From NCBI RefSeq assembly GCF_000336935.1, contig NZ_AOME01000026.1, positions 42,409 through 86,848 on the forward strand: 44,440 bases of DNA. The letters are read 5' to 3'. This document shows, in pieces, positions 32,301-40,404 of the stretch. The stretch comes from Halococcus salifodinae DSM 8989. Its GTDB lineage: Archaea > Halobacteriota > Halobacteria > Halobacteriales > Halococcaceae. Below the pieces are notes generated by a model that was given only the letters and a program-made list of their open reading frames with translations, was not told the origin of the DNA and ran no database searches. The position numbers and the translations under genes were made by a program. Within the stretch, counting starts at the first letter, position 1; every line of letters begins with the position of its first letter.

Positions 32301-34927
32301 GCTTCGCGCCCGGTCTTGACGACCTCGCAAACGACGAGCGCACAATCGTCCGCGAACTCGCTGACGAGGGCAACGACTATCGGGTGGCGAACTTCGACCA
32401 GCCGAGTCCCGACCAGTCCGCCGAAGCGGTCATCGAAGAACTGGTCGACCGCAACATCCTCGCCTACGGGAACACCGAGGAGTATGTCTCGTTCGATCCA
32501 TCAGCGCTCGCCATCACGGCCGCGGGCGACGGGGACGGTATCCGGTTCGATCCAGAGTTAGAGCGCTACTACACGACGCTCGACCACCAATTCGGTCTGG
32601 ACACGCAGGCTGCTGTCCGGTCGGAAACGTCACTCGCCGAGCGAGCATCGATCTCACACCCCCGATTCACCCAGCGTGCACACCGCGCTGAACACTCTCA
32701 GACACGGATCCTCATCTCTGAAGAATATCTTGGGGCAACGAACAAGCGTAAGCGCCGAGAGTTGGAGTATCTCTTCCGCGAAGAGAACTACCCCCACCAC
32801 CTCTCTTCGGGACCGACCATGGAACTCGGTGTCGACATCGGTGACTTAGACGCACTCTTACTGTACGGGACGCCACCGAACATGAACGCGTACCTCCAGC
32901 GAGTCGGACGTGCGGGGCGTCGCTCTCATTCCTCGATGGTCCACTCGGTCAGCCAGCGCAACCCCATCGATTACTACTACTACGATCACCCGGACGAACT
33001 CATCGATACCGACCCGACTCCCGTTCCGCTCAACGAGCACAACGAGGAGGTTCTACGCGTTTCGTTGTCGTGGGGGATCTTCGACTATGTGGCGGCCAAC
33101 TTCACTATCCCATGGGACGTTAGTCACCACGGTCGCGCTCGCTCGATCGATGATGGAGACACTTATCACCGACGAAGCATACTCGATGAGAGCGAACGCG
33201 AAGATGCCAGTAAGCTAACTCACGTGATGTCCCTTGGTGCCAATACATTGTCCCTCGGTGCTGACGACTCGAAGTTGGACGTGTTCGGTGAAGTCGTCGA
33301 CGACCACAAACGAGACATCGCTGACTACCTCGATACGTTCCTCGATTACCGGTATTGCGAGGACTGTGAGCGACGATACGCCGTTGGCGATGCCCGTGAG
33401 ACGTGTATCAAAAGCGATTGTGACGGAGAAATCCGGTACGCCAAAGACGAGTTCGGCCACCTCGTGGAGGACGCTCTCGAGAACTTCGACGAGCGTTACA
33501 TCACCGGATATCGCGAGTACAATCGAACGCTTGAGGACGAATTGTCCGACCTGAAACGACGCAATTCTCGGTTGCGTCGCGACCAGCAGCGAGCCGGATC
33601 AGACGAGCGTGCGCGCATCATGCGTCAACGCCGTGGCCTCAAGGACCGCATCGAGGTTCTGGGAGACTACCTCTCTGATTTAGGAGACACGAGTTATTTC
33701 GACTTCCTCAGAAAATCCCGCGGGAGTAAGTACGACTTCTCGATGCGGAGCGTCGCCACGACGGCCGGGTTGACCTTGGTCGACGAAGGCTACAACCGTC
33801 GGAACGTCGGCAACCAGGAAAGTGGACGGGCAATGCAGATGGCGCTCTCGGAACTCCATCCCGGTGCTGCCTATCTCGACAGCGGCGAGACGTACACCGT
33901 CTCCCGCGTCCGACTCGACGACAAAACCAGTTCAGACCTCCGTGACACGGTGAGCGAAGCCATCGATGGGGACCATCTGGCCGAGGATCTCATCTGTCCG
34001 GCGTGCAACACCTCATATGATCTTGCTGCCGACGAGTGCGACTGCGAGAGTGATGTGCCGCTCAAACGCCGACGGCTGGCGATGCTCGATTCAGTCGAGG
34101 CCTACCACGACAACCTCAAACTGACCGCGGAGGGCGACGAAGCACGCCACCTCCATGACGAACCGAACAAGCCGGTTCAGAATACGTATGCTGAGCGAGA
34201 GACGTCGATCATCGAGTTCGATTCGGAACGTGCGTTCGAACTCCAAGATGCCGACGGAGAACCCCTTGGAACGATCGAGTACGGAGACTACTCGGTTTTG
34301 ATACACACGGAAAGCTATAAGACCAAGTATAAGTCGGGTGAGGTTGATCCGAGAGCGACATTATTTGAGGTCTGTGGCGAAGAGAACTGTCCAGGGATCA
34401 TCTACCTCGACGATGACGACGGTCGTCGGTGCAGTGCCGACCCCGAACACTTCCCTGACGGCCGCGGTGCTGACTCCGAGTTCATCCGCCTCGGGTATCA
34501 GTACGACACACAAGGTATTCGTGTCGACCTTCAGGACCTCGACCTATCACATACGTTGGCTCATGGCCTCAGAGTCGCGCTACAGTACCTCGGCGGCGTC
34601 AACATCCGTGACCTCGCCGAATACGTCGGCGAAGAGCATGTGGATGTCTTCGAATCCCAGGAAGGCGGAGCCGACGTCGCGCGACTTCTCTTCGAACAGA
34701 CTGGTGAGGAGTTCCAAGCGTTCGGCCGGGCAGTCGGACTTATGCATGATCAGTTCGACTGTGACTGCGAAAGCGGGTGCCCGTCCTGTCTTTACCAGTA
34801 CGGTTGCGACGTCAGAAACGATCAGCGCTCGTTCGACCGGGAGCGTCTTGGGGATATCCTCTCCGGCGGCGACGTGACGATCCGATCGACCGCGAACCAT
34901 GTTATCGACGAACAGCTAACCGACTAA
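29399..34927 (+). CDS. Giant DUF1998-type DEAD/DEAH helicase A
   Basis: The 1842-residue protein is a superfamily-2 helicase. Motif Q-like YDFQERSIEAIL and Walker A ATGRGKT lie at 88-115, motif Ia YPTKALAQDQ at 147-156, DEVH at 304-307 and SAT at 342-344. A large cysteine-rich region (about 513-760) with a dozen or so CxxC pairs looks like a string of zinc ribbons. Motif V/VI (ELGVDIGDLDALLLYGTPP, then QRVGRAGR near 1170) follows, then a coiled coil near 1390-1420. The C terminus carries the DUF1998 signature CDCESGCPSCLYQYGCD near 1788. Such helicases occur in DISARM (DrmA/DrmB), Dpd and Pbe defence systems. It is clearly paralogous to the next gene. Confidence 0.88.
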   Translation: MKDPAARAEQMQEAYHDYFVGRGGRAARTVANRLVEGEDALTGMRGPYLQALDIPNWSGRSWDAFARSEYLEPHIRRAFTKIGFERLYDFQERSIEAILDGDDTVITAATGRGKTEAWLIPILNRILKNKRYGQSDDDTSVKATLIYPTKALAQDQLKRLLQYLYLINKQLTSEQQITVGIYDGDTPRNVGESGAEGYLNATFRHFECPGYNDELAKCQDCGGGVRIRNTGARFKLIPEKAHCEDDDPNDVPLDFLRLTKNDILEDGVDILLTNPDTINYRLINTNAEDEHERFIYEPEFLVFDEVHTYDGLFGSYTSMLMKRVRSLREERGVDDLQLIASSATVENDLELFQKVSGAVDVNQVSESPRGLDGNVPEKVPEALTSYSLSVDRILRAMTAPDDVVPGLDAFDYTLEDASRYDRTRRETLVSDALFDHLTEVENDPGAQVVRYVHQLLYDEPLTQSQLHDELATVLDLDAEEASTLVSNVRTLGELSGMLENRSHVFSWPIDGFYTCPLCDATYRSPQDDCRECGFDFVTRSTYCRHCSDEHLVAWYCPSCDQLEPYTPTEHGTIDQDEEHVCRRCEDVRDDIVQMVRATFQPFLECRNCRHRTERTTIRDCPECDSKTVRTEEESFTCVNPQCEATQEAERVCENCDGTDFALATIDGRFDCPDCGETYEHPKQAPDQCVDCGSSLSLTRFLPWVCDNSDCSRIHFEESPNRCDCGSSTFVKRGLFEIHHDQHCRSCETAFIGDEGCECDDPDVYPRTGHHQAYKTIDIHGRIHTMSSQRSAVPCPHPYARYEIDRRFDELMRGPSNLAVTTSQYMLRRVADEEGQQAAKLLSFADSHRDMKELSRDFSEPEAETLLDQLVIESISSHNGGNQWNTFDQVLEDTADIVDEVNDALEPPQVTRSVEFDLLSRLKDQPRKRWDDGDALRDRLARRALKHTYSQRLGERDGSLAEEGLIDVRFAPGLDDLANDERTIVRELADEGNDYRVANFDQPSPDQSAEAVIEELVDRNILAYGNTEEYVSFDPSALAITAAGDGDGIRFDPELERYYTTLDHQFGLDTQAAVRSETSLAERASISHPRFTQRAHRAEHSQTRILISEEYLGATNKRKRRELEYLFREENYPHHLSSGPTMELGVDIGDLDALLLYGTPPNMNAYLQRVGRAGRRSHSSMVHSVSQRNPIDYYYYDHPDELIDTDPTPVPLNEHNEEVLRVSLSWGIFDYVAANFTIPWDVSHHGRARSIDDGDTYHRRSILDESEREDASKLTHVMSLGANTLSLGADDSKLDVFGEVVDDHKRDIADYLDTFLDYRYCEDCERRYAVGDARETCIKSDCDGEIRYAKDEFGHLVEDALENFDERYITGYREYNRTLEDELSDLKRRNSRLRRDQQRAGSDERARIMRQRRGLKDRIEVLGDYLSDLGDTSYFDFLRKSRGSKYDFSMRSVATTAGLTLVDEGYNRRNVGNQESGRAMQMALSELHPGAAYLDSGETYTVSRVRLDDKTSSDLRDTVSEAIDGDHLAEDLICPACNTSYDLAADECDCESDVPLKRRRLAMLDSVEAYHDNLKLTAEGDEARHLHDEPNKPVQNTYAERETSIIEFDSERAFELQDADGEPLGTIEYGDYSVLIHTESYKTKYKSGEVDPRATLFEVCGEENCPGIIYLDDDDGRRCSADPEHFPDGRGADSEFIRLGYQYDTQGIRVDLQDLDLSHTLAHGLRVALQYLGGVNIRDLAEYVGEEHVDVFESQEGGADVARLLFEQTGEEFQAFGRAVGLMHDQFDCDCESGCPSCLYQYGCDVRNDQRSFDRERLGDILSGGDVTIRSTANHVIDEQLTD

Positions 34928-34953
34928 CCACCATCCCACACAACCTGCCATCG

Positions 34954-37900
34954 ATGGATTTCGACCCACTCAAACTAGCGAACTCGATGCGCGAATCGTA
35001 CGCCGAACACTACGCTGGCTCCCAGTCTCCGAGAGCCGTCAAGAACCTCGTCTCGCGGTACTACGACGGGTCAGGTGAGTCACTGGAGAGTGACCTCTCC
35101 AAGTTCATCCGGACAAAGGGACCCTATATCCAAGTCCTCGATCTCCCCCGGATGAGCGACACCGCCTGGGAGACGTTTGCCTCCAACCACGACCTCCACG
35201 ACGACGTCACTGAGACGCTCTCTGAGGCCGATTTCCGCTCACTGTACGAGTTTCAGGAGTCAGCGGTCGAATCGGTACTCACGGATCATCATACACTCCT
35301 GACCGCGAGTACGGGGAGAGGGAAAACCGAAGGATGGCTCATTCCCATCCTCCAATTCATCACTGAGGCGAAGGCGGGCCAACACGACGATCATCCGCCG
35401 AACAGCGTCAAGTGCGTCCTCACGTACCCGACGAAGGCGCTCGCACAGGACCAATTGAAGCGGTTGATCGACTACCTCTTCACACTCAACCGAGGGCGTT
35501 CGTCGGACGAGAAAGTGACTATTGGGATCTATGACGGAGACACCAAGCGTCGCGACCCTGACGAACTCGCATATCTCCAAACCACGTTCCAATACTTCGA
35601 CTGCCCGTGTGACGAATGTGACTCGTCACTGACGGTCAGCCAGCGCGACGACAACTCATTCGTCGTCGAACCGATGGCGGAGCACGAGGACGACCTTACC
35701 TTCGACTTCATCAAAGTCACTCGGGACGCTATCGTCGAGTCGCCAGCCGACATCCTCCTGACGAATCCTGACACGCTCAATTACCGGCTCTTCAACGTCA
35801 ACGGCAACGATGAACAGCAGCGCTTCGTCGCCGAACCGAAATACTTCGTTTTTGACGAGATCCACGAGTATTCCGAACTCTTTGGTTCGTTCACGTCGAC
35901 GCTCATGCGTCGGTATATCCAGGAGAGACAGGAACTCAACGGGTACGACAGCGAGGCCGACGACGACCTCACCATCGTCGGCGCGTCGGCGACTGTGGAG
36001 AACAAGCGGACGGTCTTCCAGCGTATAAATCCGTTCGTCGACCCTGATGTAGCGGTTATCGAGGAAGACGAGCGCGCACTCGACGCACCATTCCCTGTCG
36101 ACATACCCGACGAATTCGTCTCAGCAGAGTTGACCGAAGGGGAACTGCGCGGTGGAGGAACCGATGCTGCGAGACGAGCACTCGACGCTGCCGGTGTGGA
36201 GAGTGGCAGCGATGACCTCGACAATGCACTCTACGAACATCTAGTTGAGGACAAAGGAGGACCTTTAGAGTTCCTTCGTGGGATCTACGCGGCGCTTCGA
36301 GAGACCCCCCTCCGTCCAGTGGGCCTTCGCGACCGCCTGATCGACGAGACTGGACTCTCCGAGTCCCAGGCAGAGATGGTGGTAGCGAACTTTATGACTA
36401 TCGGCGAGATGTCGGGCATTCTCGAGCGACGCGCCCATCTTTTCAGCTGGCCGCTTGATGGGTACTACGCCTGTATCAACTGCGGGACGGTCTACGACAC
36501 CCCACAGTCGTCGTGCATTGAGTGTGGTCACCACTTCGTGTCGAAACTCTCGCTGTGTAGCGAGTGTGGTGAAGAGTCACTCGAGTCGTGGTTCTGCCCG
36601 AACTGTGAGCGCCTCGAACCCCATACCGTCACGTCCGAGGAGGGTCGTTTCGATTATTTCCAACGGAGAGAATGCCAGTGTGAGACCATCGATGGCGAAA
36701 CCCCCGAGATGGTCCGTGTCCACTGGAGACCGTACTACGAGTGTGTGGACTGTGGCAAGCGTCAGAAGATCAACCGACAACACGACTGTCCCGACTGTGC
36801 CGCTGCAATGGTTCTCGATGACTCGATGAAGACCCACATCTGCACCAATCCGGACTGTGACGAGGAACTCGCAGTCGAGAAAGCGCAGGAACCCGAGTGC
36901 CATTCCTGTCACTCGACCGGGTTAGAACCACTCGCGGACGAGGGTGTTCAGTATTGCACCGAGTGTGGTGAGGTCTACGAGGATCCGGAGGGGAAGGGAT
37001 GCACTACTGACGACTGTGAGGGCGAGCTCACGCCCAAACGGTTCCTCGGATGGACGTGCAGCGACCCAGAATGTGACGAGGTATATTTCGATAATCCGCC
37101 AGCCTCGTGTAGTTGTGGTAAACGAAAGCTCGTTCGGGCGGCTCTGTTCGACATCAACATGGTCGACGAATGCCAGTCCTGCGGATACGAGTTCCTCCCC
37201 AACGGTCCCCACGATTGCAACTGCGACGATCCCGAGATCAGTCGCCGGGCAAAGGGCTACAGCAACTTCCGGATGGTCGACGACAGCGGACGAGTTCGGA
37301 AAGCCAGTCAATTTCCCGGTGGACTGCCGTGTTACCACGAAGGCCGACGCGATACCTACGCGAAGAACCGACGGTACGACTCGATGCTCCGTGGTCCGGC
37401 CAACGCCGCGGTGACCACCGGGCGCTATCTGCTTCGTTCGCTGGTAGACCGCGACGATCCCAGCACTTTCGGAGAGTCGAAAATGCTCTCGTTCGCGGAC
37501 AGTCAGTCCGATATGAAAGAACTGGAGCGAAACTTCCGTGAACCTGAAGAGTCATTCTTCTTCAACCAGTTGTTCGTTGAGAGCGTCAGATCGGAGGCTG
37601 ATGGATCGGGGTGGGCAACACTCTCCGACATTGTGGAGCGTGGAGTGGACGCTGCCCACCAGTACGAGGAGGAATTAGTCGGTGAAGGCGGGAGCATCCC
37701 CCAGATGTACGAGTTCCTGACTGGCTACGACCAGTCGGTCGACGAGTACCTGACGGAAGAACTGCTGTCTCGTGTCCTAGAAGGCAAATACAGCCAGCGC
37801 TACCGTAGTAACCAGCTTAGCGGCGAAGGGGTGATCGACCTTCAGTTGGACGCTAACCTCGATGATCTCAGTAACGGAGAACGCGAGTTGCTCATAGAGA

Positions 37901-40404
37901 CTGTCGGGCAGAACCACCACTACGAACCGAATCTGGTAGGCGAAGTCGAGGACGGGCACGACCACCTCGATGCACTCGTCGACCGCGGTATTCTCCGCCG
38001 CATCGAAGAGGAAGGGAGTCGATACGTGATGGTCGACGAAGACTCGGTCGAGTGTGCCGCCGTTGAAAACGCAACCCCGACGAACTACAGTCCAAGCCGG
38101 GAAGCGTACGCGACCTCGCTTGAGGTAGCTCTCGGAATCGCGCCGGATGATGTCGTCGAGTTCGTGTCAACGATAGAGGACCGGTCGAAGTTCTCCCACC
38201 CTCACTACTCTCTGACCGCTCAGCAGATTTCGACAGCCGATCCGATGATGCTGCTTGCACGGGCGTACTACGGTGAGACAGATCGCGACGAGCGCCGGAA
38301 ATTGGAATATCAGTTTCGACAAGGCCGGTATCCGCACTTCCTCTCTTCTGGACCGGCGATGGAGTTGGGCGTCGACATCGGCGACCTCAATACGCTACTC
38401 CTCTACGGAACCCCACCGAACGCCAACTCGTACCTACAGCGAATCGGTCGTGCAGGACGGTCTTCAGGCAACTCCCTGATCCATTCAGTCAGCCAGCGTA
38501 ACCCCATTGACTACTACTACCACGAGCATCCAGAGGAACTCATCGCAGCCGACCCACAGCAGGTCCCGCTCAACGAAGTGAACCACGAAGTGCTCCACCA
38601 GTCGCTTTCCTGGGCCGTCCTCGACTGGGCCGCAACGACCCGATGGGTGCCGTGGCGTCGCGAACAAAGCGGTCTCGAAGATCTTGTCGTCTGTAAAGAC
38701 GAACCGGTCCCGCGTATGGAGCCTCAACCGAACGACGTGATGACGTTTACGGGGGTGCTTTCGTCTACGAACTTTCAAGTTCAGAGTTGGAACGATGATT
38801 CACCGCTCGAAGCACTTCGGTCCCTCATCAACGAGAACCGAAATGAAATCGAGCAATGGTTGGAGAATCTTCTGTCCTTTAGCGTCTGTTCGGCGTGCGG
38901 GAGAAAGCACGCTGCAGGTTACAGCGGGGAGTGCCAGCGTGACGACTGTGACGGCGTCACCGAACCAGTTCCGGACAAGCATGGTGACATCGTCGAGGGC
39001 ATCCTCGCCGGAACTGAGGAGGTGCAGAGTTTTGAAGAGACCATCGTTGACCTCTATCACGACCAGCAGGACGACATCTACAGCGACATCGACGACCTTG
39101 ACGACGAAGTAAGCGATCTAAGGCGAGAAGAGCGGAACACACGCGACCGAGACGAAATGCGACGTCTACGAGAACAGCGTGAGCAGGTTGAGCGCCAACT
39201 CGATCAACTGAACGACTATCTCGACCGACTCGAGGACATGGACTTCGGGAGCTACCTGAATCGGGAGAGTCCTGCTGCGTTCGGACTACGGTCGGTTGGG
39301 AGTTCAACCGATTATCAACTCGTTGGCGAAGACTTCGAGCATGTCAGCGATGGTTCGCGTGAGCGTCGCATCGCACTCTCTGAACTTCACCCCTGCGCCG
39401 CGTACCTCTATGACAGCGAGACATACGTCGTGACACAGGTATCGTGGGAGCCATTAGAGTCTGCGCGAATCAATAACGATCTCGAAGATGTAGCTATCTG
39501 TCCGACTTGTACTACCGAGTACGACAGCGATACCTCCAACTGTGAGTCGTGTGGGACGCGGTTGAAGCCGCTCGTCACCCGGGTCCCGGAGAGAGTGACC
39601 GCATACCAGCACGATCTCCCACTTAGTTCCACGCCGAGCACCGAACGACTTCAGCCGTCGACGGTTTACCAGAACGACCAGGAACCACAGAACACCTACG
39701 CTCCCGTCGAAACTGACGCCGGCGACTCGTTCAAGGCGACGTTCTCTCGTGACATCGTTGATGGGAACGGGACCGTTCACGGAACGTTCGAGTACGGCGA
39801 CGTCACGCTGCTCGCCTCGACGAACAAATATTGGGCGACCTACAAGAACGGTGGAGCGGATCCGTTACCAAACGTATTCGAGATGTGTGGTATCGATGGG
39901 TGTAACGGAGCGATTGCGGAAACCGGAGACTCGACGTACTGTACGAACAACGTCGAACATCCCGTCGAGGAGAGTGAGGCTGTCCGACCTGCAACGAAGT
40001 TCTCCACGAAGACGGCCCGTATCCGCTTCGACAGCGAAGAACTCGAACACGGCTTTGCTCATGGCCTCCGAGTCGCACTTCAGTACATCGGCGGCGTTAG
40101 CGTCAGGCAGGTTCCCGAATCCATCGAGGACGAGGGAACGCTGGTGTACGACTCCGACGAAGGTGGGAGCGGCATCACCGTCCTGCTGACTAAGGATGAC
40201 GGAGAGAAGTTCGAACACGCCGTTGATCTCATGCGTGAGGCGTTTTCACCGGAGGAGTCGAAATGCAACTGTGAGAACGGATGTCCGTTCTGTCTCTACC
40301 AGTACGGCTGTGCGGAGCAGAACGATCCCGAGTCATTCGCCAAGGACGAACTGCTCGATCTGCTGTCTCATGACCTCCATCTCAAACCACGAAACGATGA
40401 GTAA
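34954..40404 (+). CDS. Giant DUF1998-type DEAD/DEAH helicase B (paralogue)
   Basis: The 1816-residue protein has the same layout as helicase A: Walker A STGRGKT at 119-125, YPTKALAQDQ at 158-167, DEIH near 300, a zinc-ribbon array at about 503-762, ELGVDIGDLNTLLLYGTPP and QRIGRAGR near 1162, a coiled coil after 1390, and DUF1998 cysteines CNCENGCPFCLYQYGC near 1770. Long stretches match helicase A almost residue for residue around the motifs, so the pair arose by duplication. I chose the ATG at 34954, 26 bases after the helicase A stop, because MDFDPLKLANSMRESY aligns with the start of helicase A. The next gene overlaps its end by 8 bases. All motor motifs are intact, so both may be active. 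Confidence 0.88.
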   Translation: MDFDPLKLANSMRESYAEHYAGSQSPRAVKNLVSRYYDGSGESLESDLSKFIRTKGPYIQVLDLPRMSDTAWETFASNHDLHDDVTETLSEADFRSLYEFQESAVESVLTDHHTLLTASTGRGKTEGWLIPILQFITEAKAGQHDDHPPNSVKCVLTYPTKALAQDQLKRLIDYLFTLNRGRSSDEKVTIGIYDGDTKRRDPDELAYLQTTFQYFDCPCDECDSSLTVSQRDDNSFVVEPMAEHEDDLTFDFIKVTRDAIVESPADILLTNPDTLNYRLFNVNGNDEQQRFVAEPKYFVFDEIHEYSELFGSFTSTLMRRYIQERQELNGYDSEADDDLTIVGASATVENKRTVFQRINPFVDPDVAVIEEDERALDAPFPVDIPDEFVSAELTEGELRGGGTDAARRALDAAGVESGSDDLDNALYEHLVEDKGGPLEFLRGIYAALRETPLRPVGLRDRLIDETGLSESQAEMVVANFMTIGEMSGILERRAHLFSWPLDGYYACINCGTVYDTPQSSCIECGHHFVSKLSLCSECGEESLESWFCPNCERLEPHTVTSEEGRFDYFQRRECQCETIDGETPEMVRVHWRPYYECVDCGKRQKINRQHDCPDCAAAMVLDDSMKTHICTNPDCDEELAVEKAQEPECHSCHSTGLEPLADEGVQYCTECGEVYEDPEGKGCTTDDCEGELTPKRFLGWTCSDPECDEVYFDNPPASCSCGKRKLVRAALFDINMVDECQSCGYEFLPNGPHDCNCDDPEISRRAKGYSNFRMVDDSGRVRKASQFPGGLPCYHEGRRDTYAKNRRYDSMLRGPANAAVTTGRYLLRSLVDRDDPSTFGESKMLSFADSQSDMKELERNFREPEESFFFNQLFVESVRSEADGSGWATLSDIVERGVDAAHQYEEELVGEGGSIPQMYEFLTGYDQSVDEYLTEELLSRVLEGKYSQRYRSNQLSGEGVIDLQLDANLDDLSNGERELLIETVGQNHHYEPNLVGEVEDGHDHLDALVDRGILRRIEEEGSRYVMVDEDSVECAAVENATPTNYSPSREAYATSLEVALGIAPDDVVEFVSTIEDRSKFSHPHYSLTAQQISTADPMMLLARAYYGETDRDERRKLEYQFRQGRYPHFLSSGPAMELGVDIGDLNTLLLYGTPPNANSYLQRIGRAGRSSGNSLIHSVSQRNPIDYYYHEHPEELIAADPQQVPLNEVNHEVLHQSLSWAVLDWAATTRWVPWRREQSGLEDLVVCKDEPVPRMEPQPNDVMTFTGVLSSTNFQVQSWNDDSPLEALRSLINENRNEIEQWLENLLSFSVCSACGRKHAAGYSGECQRDDCDGVTEPVPDKHGDIVEGILAGTEEVQSFEETIVDLYHDQQDDIYSDIDDLDDEVSDLRREERNTRDRDEMRRLREQREQVERQLDQLNDYLDRLEDMDFGSYLNRESPAAFGLRSVGSSTDYQLVGEDFEHVSDGSRERRIALSELHPCAAYLYDSETYVVTQVSWEPLESARINNDLEDVAICPTCTTEYDSDTSNCESCGTRLKPLVTRVPERVTAYQHDLPLSSTPSTERLQPSTVYQNDQEPQNTYAPVETDAGDSFKATFSRDIVDGNGTVHGTFEYGDVTLLASTNKYWATYKNGGADPLPNVFEMCGIDGCNGAIAETGDSTYCTNNVEHPVEESEAVRPATKFSTKTARIRFDSEELEHGFAHGLRVALQYIGGVSVRQVPESIEDEGTLVYDSDEGGSGITVLLTKDDGEKFEHAVDLMREAFSPEESKCNCENGCPFCLYQYGCAEQNDPESFAKDELLDLLSHDLHLKPRNDE

